Shown here piece after piece: positions 35,506-44,221 of a DNA stretch of 64,000 bases (positions within the stretch are counted from its first letter, which is position 1; every line of letters begins with the position of its first letter). Made by a program: the position numbers and the translations under genes. The notes below the pieces were generated by a model. The model did no database searches, was not told the DNA's origin, and saw only the letters and a list, made by a program, of their open reading frames with translations. Location: assembly GCF_000093085.1 (NCBI RefSeq), contig NC_014219.1:2286384-2350383 (forward strand), written 5' to 3'. Origin of the DNA: [Bacillus] selenitireducens MLS10. GTDB taxonomy: Bacteria; Bacillota; Bacilli; Bacillales; Salisediminibacteriaceae.

Positions 35506-38136
35506 ATGACGGAAGAACGTTATTCAAGACAAGAACGAAAAAAACAAACAGCTAATAAATCGGCCAAACCGAAGAAAAGTAAAAAAGGGATATGGAAAAA
35601 AATCATGGTTGCCCTTTCCGTATTTCTTGTCGTACTGCTGATCGCCGGTGCTTTTTCTGTCTATGCCATTATGAGAGACGCCCCGGAAATCGATCGGGAT
35701 CAGTTAATAATTGCTCAGAATCCAACGATTATGGACGTTAACGACCAGGAAGTGCAGACAAGCCTTCAGGGTGCCGAAGACCGTGAATACGTGAATATTG
35801 ACGATATACCCCCGCTCGTCAGAGAAGCATTCATTGCAGTCGAAGACGTTCGCTTTTACGATCACTTCGGAGTAGACCTCAGGCGAATTGGCGGTGCCGT
35901 CATGGCGAATATCAGTGACGGTTTTGGTGCAGAGGGTGCCAGTACCATTACGCAACAGCTTGTAAAGAATCTTTACCTCGATTTTGATAAGAGCATCACC
36001 CGTAAATTGCAGGAGCAATACATGGCTGTTCAGCTTGAGCGTCAGTTTACGAAGGATCAGATTCTTGAGATGTATTTAAATGCGATCTACTTTGGTGCCG
36101 GTAAATACGGAGTCGGAACAGCCGCCGATTATTATTTGAGCAAAAGCCTCGATGAGTTAACCATTGAAGAAGCCGCTCTCCTGGCAGGGATTCCGCAAAG
36201 ACCGAATGCCCACAACCCGATAAATAATCCTGAAACTTCCGAAAACCGTCGGAATACGGTCATAAACCGGATGCTTTCTGCAGGCTTTATATCAGAAGCG
36301 GAAGCTGAAGCAGCAAGATCAGTTCCTGTTGAGGAATCTGTAAATGTCAATACGAGCTCATCTGATAATGGCTATCGTTTCCAAGCCTATATTGATCAGG
36401 TGATTGAAGAAGTGGAAGCTGTTGAAGGCGTCGAAATCAGTGATATCTATACGAGTGGTATGACAATCTATACAAATCTCGACCCAGACATCCAGGCTTA
36501 TGTAGAAGAAGTCATGAATGATCCCGGTAATTTCAGAGATGAAATTCAGCAAGGCGGGATTACCATTTTGGATACAGAGACGAGCCAGGTCCACGCGATC
36601 GGCGGTAAAAGAGGCGGATCTACGGGCTCGAGAGAATTCAGTTTTGCAACTGCGCCTCAGGAGATTGGTTCGACCGCAAAACCTATTTTTTCTTATGGCC
36701 CTGGTATTGAATATAATCAGTGGTCCACATGGCACCAGTTTACGGATGAGCCTCATGAATACAGCAGCGGTCAGTCCATCAACAACTTCGATCGCTCATT
36801 TATGGGGGATATGACGATGAGAGAAGCGCTGTACCGATCCCGTAATATCCCGGCAGTTAAAGCTATTCAGGAGATCGGACCAAACGAGGCCCATCAGTTT
36901 GCCGAACGGCTGGGTATCTTCACAGAAGAAAACAATGAATCGCATGCTCTGGGAGCCAACCAAGTTTCTACATTTGATATGGCAGCGTCTTATGCGGCCT
37001 TCGGAAATGGTGGCACATTTAACGAACCTCACACGGTCAGAAAAGTTGCATTTCCTGACGGCTACGAAATTGAAATTAATCGGGACACACACCAGGCGAT
37101 GGAAGATTATACGGCTTACATGATGACCGATATGTTAAAAGATGTATTGACGAGAGGAACAGCCAGCGGCGGTCAAGCAAATGTACAAGGCGTTCCAATT
37201 GCCGGGAAAACCGGCTCAACTGGATTTGACCAAGATAACCGCGATCGTTTTAATATCCCTTCAGGTGCCATTAAAGACAGCTGGTTTATCGGATACTCGA
37301 CCAATTTAACAGCCGCAGTTTGGACCGGTTACGATACCGGCCGTGAATCTGAAATTAACTGGGGCAACACCGATTACACACATGCACGGTCCATTTTCGG
37401 CTCCGTTATGACGAGAGCGCATGATGGTCGAACAGCTTCTGATTTTTCAAGACCTGATTCAGTGGTCAGTGTTGCTGTTGAGAAATCAACCGGCCTCCTG
37501 CCAAGCGATTTCACTCCGGATAACGAAATTGTAACTGAACTTTTTGTTCGCGGAACAGAGCCGTCTGAGGAGTCCGAAGAATTCTTTGAAGTGGAAGCTG
37601 TTTCAGGACTTACCGCAGAATATATCGAAGAAGAGGATCTCATCTTTACCGAGTGGCAATATCCGGATGAACTCCTCAGTGAGGTCAGCTTCCGACTCGA
37701 AGTACAGGAACCTGAACAGGATTTCCGTGAAATTGATACGATGAAAGATATGCAGTATCAATTTAGCGGTCCTTTACCAGGCGAGACCTATACGATCAGA
37801 GTCACGGCAGTATCCGATGAGTTTGATGATATTGAGAGTGAACCACAGACCGTACAGGTGACGATTCCTGAAGAAGAACCTGAAGAAGAGGAAGAAGATC
37901 TGCCGGAAGACGAAAATAATAATGAACAGAACAACAACGACATTGGTGAACCAAACAATGATGAAAACACGCCTGAAGAACCAGGAAACGGCGATAATCA
38001 AAATCAAAACCAGAATCAAAATAATCAAAATGAGCCTCAAAACAATGATCCGGAAACAGAAACTTCCGAATCAGATGAAGCTGTGGAAACAAGTGAATCC
38101 AATTCAGAAGCGCCTCAAAATGAGAATAACGGTTAA
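35506..38136 (+). CDS. ponA: class A penicillin-binding protein 1 (transglycosylase/transpeptidase)
   Basis: An 876 aa bifunctional cell-wall polymerase. A basic cytoplasmic tail (1-30) and a membrane anchor (31-55) precede the glycosyltransferase domain with its catalytic Glu113 in AVEDVRFYDHFG and the motif GASTITQQLVKNL. The transpeptidase has Ser389-Thr-Ala-Lys392, SRN (about 445-447) and Lys568-Thr-Gly. A fibronectin-III-like domain spans about 690-790, ending in an acidic, Asn/Gln-rich tail (about 790-876) with repeated NQN and PEE units. The tail is expected to be disordered outside the membrane. AAAGGACGATGAAGG precedes the ATG. It shares a terminator with nth. Confidence 0.95.
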   Translation: MTEERYSRQERKKQTANKSAKPKKSKKGIWKKIMVALSVFLVVLLIAGAFSVYAIMRDAPEIDRDQLIIAQNPTIMDVNDQEVQTSLQGAEDREYVNIDDIPPLVREAFIAVEDVRFYDHFGVDLRRIGGAVMANISDGFGAEGASTITQQLVKNLYLDFDKSITRKLQEQYMAVQLERQFTKDQILEMYLNAIYFGAGKYGVGTAADYYLSKSLDELTIEEAALLAGIPQRPNAHNPINNPETSENRRNTVINRMLSAGFISEAEAEAARSVPVEESVNVNTSSSDNGYRFQAYIDQVIEEVEAVEGVEISDIYTSGMTIYTNLDPDIQAYVEEVMNDPGNFRDEIQQGGITILDTETSQVHAIGGKRGGSTGSREFSFATAPQEIGSTAKPIFSYGPGIEYNQWSTWHQFTDEPHEYSSGQSINNFDRSFMGDMTMREALYRSRNIPAVKAIQEIGPNEAHQFAERLGIFTEENNESHALGANQVSTFDMAASYAAFGNGGTFNEPHTVRKVAFPDGYEIEINRDTHQAMEDYTAYMMTDMLKDVLTRGTASGGQANVQGVPIAGKTGSTGFDQDNRDRFNIPSGAIKDSWFIGYSTNLTAAVWTGYDTGRESEINWGNTDYTHARSIFGSVMTRAHDGRTASDFSRPDSVVSVAVEKSTGLLPSDFTPDNEIVTELFVRGTEPSEESEEFFEVEAVSGLTAEYIEEEDLIFTEWQYPDELLSEVSFRLEVQEPEQDFREIDTMKDMQYQFSGPLPGETYTIRVTAVSDEFDDIESEPQTVQVTIPEEEPEEEEEDLPEDENNNEQNNNDIGEPNNDENTPEEPGNGDNQNQNQNQNNQNEPQNNDPETETSESDEAVETSESNSEAPQNENNG

Positions 38137-38160
38137 ATGACAAAAAAGAATCTGAAACAC

Positions 38161-38198
38161 CGAAAGCCCGATGGCAATAAATGCCACCGGGCTTTCGG
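38161..38198. terminator. bidirectional terminator between ponA and nth
   Basis: CGAAAGCCCGATGGCA (38161-38176) pairs with TGCCACCGGGCTTTCG (38182-38197) with one mismatch; loop ATAAA; T-rich on both flanks. Confidence 0.85.
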
Positions 38199-38220
38199 TT
38201 GATTTTTATACCGTATAGCA

Positions 38221-38874
38221 TTACATCCCGAGCTTTTTCAAGCGTTTTTTCCCTTCTCTGCACATATCGGACAATGGACATGCCGTGCAATTCGGGTTTT
38301 GGGCTTTACAGTGATAGCGTCCAAAGAAAATCATACGGTGATGGGTCACAGACCACTCTTCTCTGGGGATCTTTTTCATCAAGGTTTTTTCCACTTCTAA
38401 TACAGAATCTTTCCATCTGCAGATGCCAAGCCGTTTGCTCACCCGCTCAACATGTGTATCCACAGCAATCGCAGGTTCATCAAAAGCAACAGAAGCGACA
38501 ACGTTAGCTGTTTTACGCCCGACTCCAGCCAGTTTTTTCAACTCCGTCTTTGATTTGGGGATTTCGCCCTGATAATCATCTATCACCGATTGTGCCAATT
38601 TTTTAATGTTCTTTGCTTTGCTCCGATAGAGTCCGATTGAACGTATGTCCTGTTCAAGCTCCTCAAGCGGGACATTCGCATAATCTTCGGGTGTTTTATA
38701 TTTTGCAAACAGCCTGGGTGTCACTTTATTCACCAGGGAATCTGTAGCCTGAGCAGATAAGACAACGGCAATGGTTAATTCCAAAGGATTTTGATGGGTC
38801 AGTTCGCAATGAGCATCAGGAAACATGTCAGCCCAGGTTTGTCGAACCCGTTCGATCTCGGATTTCTTTAACAC
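38221..38874 (-). CDS. nth: endonuclease III (DNA glycosylase/AP lyase)
   Basis: A 217 aa base-excision repair enzyme acting on oxidised pyrimidines. The start is GTG at 38874 with AGGAGAATAGTGC upstream, inside the end of dnaD. The helix-hairpin-helix LKKLAGVGRKTANVV carries the catalytic lysine, AVDTHVERVSKRL the catalytic aspartate, and the C-terminus the 4Fe-4S ligands in CKAQNPNCTACPLSDMC. It lies three bases after dnaD, as in B. subtilis. The ypoC gene that follows nth in B. subtilis is missing here. Confidence 0.95.
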   Translation of the reverse strand: MLKKSEIERVRQTWADMFPDAHCELTHQNPLELTIAVVLSAQATDSLVNKVTPRLFAKYKTPEDYANVPLEELEQDIRSIGLYRSKAKNIKKLAQSVIDDYQGEIPKSKTELKKLAGVGRKTANVVASVAFDEPAIAVDTHVERVSKRLGICRWKDSVLEVEKTLMKKIPREEWSVTHHRMIFFGRYHCKAQNPNCTACPLSDMCREGKKRLKKLGM

Positions 38875-38877
38875 GCA

Positions 38878-39591
38878 CTATTCTCCTTTCAACCAATCAT
38901 ACCCAGGATGCTGGGCCGGTTTTCTCTGTTGTTCCGCTGATGTGACTGTTTGACGGGAACGTTGAGCGGAGCGGACTTTTTGTCCTTGCTCCCTTGCCTG
39001 TTCAATGGACTGAATACCTTTCTTTTTCCAATCATACAGAATCCGGTCGATATAACGGAAATTAATTCTTGCCGAAACCACTGCTTCTTTTAGTGCAGCC
39101 TCAATCAGATCCGGATGATGATAGTCGTCATCGAGCCACATGGAAATCATTTCGAGTTCCATTGGAGAGAGTGGTCGGGCAAATTCCTGCTCAAATCGTT
39201 CAAACAGGCGTCCTTCTAGCTCTTTTTGTGTTTCCTGATCATCCTCTTGTTCGAGACTGATCAGGAAACCTGCCAGTTTCCGATAAACAGGTTCTACACT
39301 CACAGCTTCACTTATTTTTCCGTCATTCTGTCTCGTTTCAATCATTTCAATCATATGAGACTGCATCAACTGCTGCATGACTTTGGTGCAATGGTTCTCA
39401 TCCATACTCATTCTCGCGGCAATACGTTCAGGTGACGTGAACTCTGTCCCTTCTTGTTTCAGACGGATAATCTGCAGAATCATCATCATTTGAATATCCG
39501 TCAATCCGATCTCATGATAGTGATCGAATAACGGACCGGGAACCGAAAGACTGTCTGCCATCAGAAGCCTGGTCAATTGTTCATCATTCAT
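38878..39591 (-). CDS. dnaD: DNA replication initiation protein DnaD
   Basis: A 237 aa primosome protein that helps load the replicative helicase. An N-terminal winged-helix domain (about 20-100, MMMILQIIRLKQEG, then SPERIAARMSMDENHCTKVMQQL) and the C-terminal DnaD-like domain (about 130-205, FARPLSPMELEMISMWLDDDYHHPDLI, then YIDRILYDWKKKGI) are both clear. It ends with a basic, disordered tail. An asnS terminator separates it from asnS, so it may have its own promoter. Confidence 0.93.
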   Translation of the reverse strand: MNDEQLTRLLMADSLSVPGPLFDHYHEIGLTDIQMMMILQIIRLKQEGTEFTSPERIAARMSMDENHCTKVMQQLMQSHMIEMIETRQNDGKISEAVSVEPVYRKLAGFLISLEQEDDQETQKELEGRLFERFEQEFARPLSPMELEMISMWLDDDYHHPDLIEAALKEAVVSARINFRYIDRILYDWKKKGIQSIEQAREQGQKVRSAQRSRQTVTSAEQQRKPAQHPGYDWLKGE

Positions 39592-39629
39592 CTATGGTCA
39601 GAGCTCCTTTCTGTCTGAGTAGTGAAAAA

Positions 39630-39659
39630 GAAGGACCCCTGTATAATTCGGGAGGTCCT
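39630..39659 (-). terminator. terminator downstream of asnS
   Basis: AAGGACCCC (39630-39638) pairs with GGGAGGTCCTT (39649-39659), one bulge; TCTTTTTC follows on the minus strand. Confidence 0.75.
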
Positions 39660-39676
39660 TCGTTCACGATATCCGA

Positions 39677-40966
39677 TTACGGATATAGTCTGTTTAACAG
39701 TCTTGGGAATGGAATCGTTTCCCGAACATGTTCTGTGCCGGAAATCCAGGCTACGGTTCTTTCAAGACCAAGACCGAAACCCGAATGAGGAACAGTGCCG
39801 TATTTCCGCAAATCCAAATACCATTTATAAGCATCTTCAGAGAGATTATGTTCTGCATAACGCTGCTTCATTAGTTCAGCATCATCAATTCTCTGACTGC
39901 CGCCAATAATTTCACCATAACCTTCAGGTGCGATCAAATCTGCACACAGAACCACGTCATCGCGTTCCGGATGCGGCTTCATATAAAAAGCCTTAATGTC
40001 TTTTGGATAATTGGTAATAAACACCGGCTTTTCATGCGCTTCAGCAATCGCGGTTTCATGCGGAGCACCGAAATCCTCGCCCCATTCAATCTCGTATCCT
40101 TCTTTTTGAAGGAAGCTGATCGCTTCATCATAAGAAATTCGCGGGAACGGTGCCGAGATTTTCTCAAGGGTGGCCGTATCACGCTCTAGAGTTTTTAACT
40201 CTAGCTTACAGTTCTGGAGTACCGCCTGAACAACAAAGCTGACATAGTTCTCCTGAAGGACCAGACTCTCATCATGGTCCATAAACGCCATTTCAGGTTC
40301 GATCATCCAAAATTCAATCAGATGACGTCTTGTTTTGGATTTTTCCGCTCTGAAAGTCGGGCCAAATGAGAAGACTTTGCCAAAAGCCATTGCTGCAGCT
40401 TCCATGTACAGCTGACCGCTTTGAGATAAATAAGCGTCTTCATCGAAATACTTAGTATGAAAAAGATTTGTTGTCCCCTCAGCTGAACTTCCTGTCAAAA
40501 TTGGCGGATCGATCTTTGTGAATCCCTGCTCATTGAAGAACTCATACGTTGCACGGATAATTTCGTTACGGATCTTCATGATCGCATGCTGCTTTCTCGA
40601 ACGAAGCCATAAATGACGGTGATCCATCAGAAATTCCGTACCGTGTTCTTTCGGGGTAATCGGATAATCCTCTGCCATTTGAATGACTTCAACAGACTCG
40701 ACAGTCAGTTCGTAACCTGACGGTGCTCGATCATCTTCTCTGACTTTCCCGGTTACATAAAGAGAGCTTTCCTGGGTCAGTTCTTTTGCAAGCTTGAAGA
40801 TGTCCTCTTCCACTTCCGCTTTTACGACAACACCTTGAATAAAACCGGTGCCATCTCTTAACTGTAAAAATGCAATCTTACCACTTGATCGTTTATTTGC
40901 AAGCCATGCACCAATCGTAACGGACTGATCCACATACTTGCCCACTTCAGAAATCGTTGTTTTCAC
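39677..40966 (-). CDS. asnS: asparaginyl-tRNA synthetase
   Basis: Class IIb synthetase charging tRNA-Asn, 429 aa. The GTG at 40966 ([12 protein letters not shown]) is chosen because GGAGGGAATAAC precedes it and it matches the B. subtilis N-terminus; the longer frame to 40990 is rejected. The OB-fold anticodon domain (1-105) precedes the catalytic core. Motif 2 ([22 protein letters not shown]) and motif 3 ([12 protein letters not shown]) are intact. It follows aspB after 86 bases, in the B. subtilis order. Confidence 0.96.
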   Translation of the reverse strand: MKTTISEVGKYVDQSVTIGAWLANKRSSGKIAFLQLRDGTGFIQGVVVKAEVEEDIFKLAKELTQESSLYVTGKVREDDRAPSGYELTVESVEVIQMAEDYPITPKEHGTEFLMDHRHLWLRSRKQHAIMKIRNEIIRATYEFFNEQGFTKIDPPILTGSSAEGTTNLFHTKYFDEDAYLSQSGQLYMEAAAMAFGKVFSFGPTFRAEKSKTRRHLIEFWMIEPEMAFMDHDESLVLQENYVSFVVQAVLQNCKLELKTLERDTATLEKISAPFPRISYDEAISFLQKEGYEIEWGEDFGAPHETAIAEAHEKPVFITNYPKDIKAFYMKPHPERDDVVLCADLIAPEGYGEIIGGSQRIDDAELMKQRYAEHNLSEDAYKWYLDLRKYGTVPHSGFGLGLERTVAWISGTEHVRETIPFPRLLNRLYP

Positions 40967-41052
40967 GTTATTCCCTCCAACGGTTATCAAATGCGTACCG
41001 CATTATATTATACCGTTATAAAGATTAACTTTCAATCGATGGCAAGGCAAAA

Positions 41053-42234
41053 TTATTGATGGCTGTTCACAAATGCCTCAATTCGCTTCAACGCTTCTTC
41101 AAACTGATCAAGACTCGTTGCATAGGACAACCGGATATTCTCCGGCGCACCAAATCCGCTGCCCGGAACGACGGCCACTTTCTGCTCTTCGAGCAGTGCT
41201 TCAACCCACTCGTCTGTCGTGCTGAACGGGCTTTTCTCAACAGCTTCTTTCACATTCGGGAAAAGGTAAAAAGCACCCTGCGGTTTCACGCATGAAAATC
41301 CAGGGATTGCATTCAGTTTTGGGAGCACTGTCCCCAAGCGTTCTTCAAAGGCATCTCTCATCATGGAAACGGAAGATTCATCGTTTTCATAGGCCGCAAG
41401 CGCTCCGTATTGAGCAACAGTCGCAGGATTTGATGTCGTATGGGATGCCAAGTTCCCCATGAGTTTGATGACCTTCTCGTCACCTGCAGTAAAGCCGATT
41501 CGCCAGCCTGTCATGGAGTGAGATTTCGACACACCGTTGACGATAAAAGTCTTTTCTTTTAATTCAGGAGAAAGCTCTGCAATCGATATATGTGATTTCC
41601 CTGCATAAATGAGCTTTTCATAAATCTCATCCGATACGATAAAGAGATCATGCTTCAAACAAACTTCTCCCAACGCTTTCAGTTCATCTTTTTCGTACAT
41701 CACGCCGGTTGGGTTACTTGGGGAATTGATGATTACCGCACGCGTCTTGGAAGTGATGGCTGCCTCGAGGTCCTCGGGGGTCAGTTTAAACTCATTACTT
41801 TCCTTCCCCTCAACAAATACGGGCTTTCCACCTGAAATTTTGACCTGCTCAGGATAGCTCACCCAATAAGGCGTAGGGATGATCACTTCATCATCATCTT
41901 GAAGAATCGTTTGAAACAGCGTAGACAATGCATGTTTTGCACCACAGGAAACCACGATTTGAGAAGGTTTATAATCAAGTCCCTGATCCCGTTTCAATTT
42001 GTTTACAATCGCTTCTTTAAGCGATGGCATACCCGCTGCCGGTGTATATTTCGTGTGGCCGTCTTTCATGGACTGGTAAGCAGCCTCAATGATATAGTCG
42101 GGCGTATTGAAATCGGGTTCCCCTGCTCCAAGTCCAATTACATCATGACCGGCCGCCCTGAGTTCTTTTGCTTTGGCAGTAATTGCAAGTGTTGTTGATG
42201 GTGTGATAGATGTGACTTTTGGTGAAAATGTCAT
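41053..42234 (-). CDS. aspB: aspartate aminotransferase (class I, PLP-dependent)
   Basis: A 393 aa transaminase interconverting aspartate and oxaloacetate. The start MTFSPKVTSI at 42234 has AGGAGCG upstream. The PLP-binding lysine lies in NGVSKSHSMTGWRIGF; other signatures are GLGAGEPDFNTP and NSPSNPTG. Its location upstream of asnS on the same strand is conserved in Bacillus, linking aspartate supply and asparaginyl-tRNA formation. Confidence 0.95.
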   Translation of the reverse strand: MTFSPKVTSITPSTTLAITAKAKELRAAGHDVIGLGAGEPDFNTPDYIIEAAYQSMKDGHTKYTPAAGMPSLKEAIVNKLKRDQGLDYKPSQIVVSCGAKHALSTLFQTILQDDDEVIIPTPYWVSYPEQVKISGGKPVFVEGKESNEFKLTPEDLEAAITSKTRAVIINSPSNPTGVMYEKDELKALGEVCLKHDLFIVSDEIYEKLIYAGKSHISIAELSPELKEKTFIVNGVSKSHSMTGWRIGFTAGDEKVIKLMGNLASHTTSNPATVAQYGALAAYENDESSVSMMRDAFEERLGTVLPKLNAIPGFSCVKPQGAFYLFPNVKEAVEKSPFSTTDEWVEALLEEQKVAVVPGSGFGAPENIRLSYATSLDQFEEALKRIEAFVNSHQ

Positions 42235-42288
42235 AATCAAATCGCTCCTCTTCCACAATATATTTTACCGTGCAGCACACGGATGTAA

Positions 42289-42831
42289 CTAAAATTGATA
42301 ATGTCTGATGTAGCGACCTTCTTCAAATGTCAAATAATAATAGGACTGTCTGCCATCTTCAGAGATATAATTCACCTCGTAAACGGGGGTCCTGCCGATC
42401 ATCCCGAGACGTATACTGTTCAATCGGCTAATCTCAAGCTCGTTTTCGATATGATCCCTTACCTCTTCGAAAGTGATTCCTGAGTCGTGTCTGCGGATAA
42501 TGATCCGACGGGGTTCTTCCTCTTCAGCCTCTTCAATTTCGGTTTCAAAATCATCATAAATGCGCGGTTCAACGACAGTGAAACGTTCTTCCACCCAGAT
42601 ATACACTGGTTCGTCATCTTCATTCAGGGCATCGATAACCTGATAAGATCTTGCACCATGATAACGGTTCACAGATGAAACGGAATGAAAAGAGATGTGT
42701 TCACCGGCAAATGAAATTGCTTCTTCTTCGCGATCCTGAAGGGGATCCATTGCGCTGCTGTACATCACATAGAAAAATGCACCTGCAGAAATAAATACCA
42801 TCGTGAAAATAGCAATAATCCAAGCTTTCAA
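42289..42831 (-). CDS. tseB: cell-wall elongation regulator TseB (YpmB)
   Basis: A 180 aa membrane-anchored protein: short cytoplasmic N-terminus, one membrane segment (3-25), then two PepSY-like extracytoplasmic repeats, ending with GRQSYYYLTFEEGRYIRHYQF. This is the layout of B. subtilis YpmB, renamed TseB for its link to the elongation-specific penicillin-binding protein PBP2A. The linker between repeats is unusually acidic (ETEIEEAEEEEPRR). It sits directly upstream of aspB as in B. subtilis, but the small ypmA gene is absent. Confidence 0.85.
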   Translation of the reverse strand: MKAWIIAIFTMVFISAGAFFYVMYSSAMDPLQDREEEAISFAGEHISFHSVSSVNRYHGARSYQVIDALNEDDEPVYIWVEERFTVVEPRIYDDFETEIEEAEEEEPRRIIIRRHDSGITFEEVRDHIENELEISRLNSIRLGMIGRTPVYEVNYISEDGRQSYYYLTFEEGRYIRHYQF

Positions 42832-42909
42832 ATCGATCGACCACCGTTTCTTAAATCTTTCTGATACTAATGCTGTCTATTTTATCACATTTTCCTGTAT
42901 GATTTTATT

Positions 42910-44220
42910 TCATTCAAAATATTTCACCAATTCATTGGATTTATGAAGAATGCGTTCACGGTCAAATTCAAGAAAGAATCCATTCTCAAGTTGTCGGCGT
43001 CCTCTGATCCACACATCTGTTACATCACTGCCCTTCGCAGCATAAACAAGATGTGACACAACTCTCTCAGGTGTCCATGGCGTAAGATGAGGCTGATCCG
43101 GATTAATCAGAATAAAATCGGCATCTGAACCTTGTCTGATTGTTCCCGTTTGTGAATAGCCCAAAATAGAAGCTCCATCCACGGTGGCCATACGGAGAAT
43201 GCTGTACGCATCCGTAGACTCGGGGTTATGATTGACCCCTTTATGAATCAATGCTGCAAACCTCATTTCTTCAAACAGATCCAGATTATTATTGCTGGCT
43301 GTCGAATCAGTCCCGAGGGAAACTCGAATTCCCTGCCGATTCATCTCAGGAACACGGGCAATCCCGGAGCCCAGTTTTAAATTACTCATCGGATTATGGG
43401 ACACGGCTGTATTCGTCTCCTTGAGCATGGAAAGTTCTTCATCAGTCAAGTGAACGGCGTGAGCGAGCAGAACCTCGTCGTTCAAGAGACCCAACCGGTG
43501 CATGTGTTCAACAGGTCTCATGCCATACTTCCTGAGATGTTCATCAACTTCACCCGGAGATTCAGAAATATGTGTATGGAGCATGAGCTGATGATTCATG
43601 GCCTGCTCCGCCGCCTTTAAATAAAAATCAGGGGGACAAGTATATGGAGCATGAGGAGACATCATGACCCGAATTCGTCCGTCAGCCGCATTATGATATG
43701 AATCAGCAAGTGAAACAGCCTCCCGGATTTTCTCATCTTGTTCCGATTCCGTTCCAAATGCAATCATGCCCCGGCAAAGAACAGCACGCAACCCTTTCTC
43801 CTGAACCATTTGAGCAAGTTCAGGCATAGCAAGGTGATACATATCCAAAAACGTTGTCGTACCTGAAGAGATCATTTCCATCATCGCAAGTTCTGCGGCA
43901 GTCTGTACCAGATCATGATCAAACTTAGCCTCATTTGGCCACATTACCGTCTTCAGCCAAGTAACGAGCTTCAAATCGTCTCCATGTCCACGCAACAAAG
44001 AACTGCCCAAATGGCCGTGGGTATTTACAAGCCCTGGCATCAGCCACTTCCCACCGCCATCAATAACCTCTTTCGCCTCATCGATCAGGCTTTGATCAGG
44101 CTTTCCACTGTCTATATCATGAATTCGGCCATCAAGGATGGACAAATATCCGTGAAAAGGAATCCTTTTCTCACTATTGTCCATCGTAATAATCCATACA
44201 TTATGCACTAATGTATCCAT
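42910..44220 (-). CDS. mtaD: 5-methylthioadenosine/S-adenosylhomocysteine deaminase
   Basis: A 436 aa amidohydrolase that deaminates methylthioadenosine or S-adenosylhomocysteine. Zinc ligands are seen in NTHGHLGSS (two His), LHTHISES, and GTDSTASNNN (Asp); the substrate-binding MSPHAPYTCPPD and HNPMSNLKLGSG motifs are typical of MtaD. The ATG lies one base after the dinG stop, so both are likely co-translated. In B. subtilis this position holds ypmA instead, so mtaD is an insertion or relocation here. Confidence 0.88.
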   Translation of the reverse strand: MDTLVHNVWIITMDNSEKRIPFHGYLSILDGRIHDIDSGKPDQSLIDEAKEVIDGGGKWLMPGLVNTHGHLGSSLLRGHGDDLKLVTWLKTVMWPNEAKFDHDLVQTAAELAMMEMISSGTTTFLDMYHLAMPELAQMVQEKGLRAVLCRGMIAFGTESEQDEKIREAVSLADSYHNAADGRIRVMMSPHAPYTCPPDFYLKAAEQAMNHQLMLHTHISESPGEVDEHLRKYGMRPVEHMHRLGLLNDEVLLAHAVHLTDEELSMLKETNTAVSHNPMSNLKLGSGIARVPEMNRQGIRVSLGTDSTASNNNLDLFEEMRFAALIHKGVNHNPESTDAYSILRMATVDGASILGYSQTGTIRQGSDADFILINPDQPHLTPWTPERVVSHLVYAAKGSDVTDVWIRGRRQLENGFFLEFDRERILHKSNELVKYFE

Positions 44221-44221
44221 T

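Noticed and set aside
37985-38035. Tandem repeat of AAT/CAA-type units as a CRISPR or satellite
   Set aside because: It is the low-complexity Asn/Gln coding tail of ponA, without spacers.
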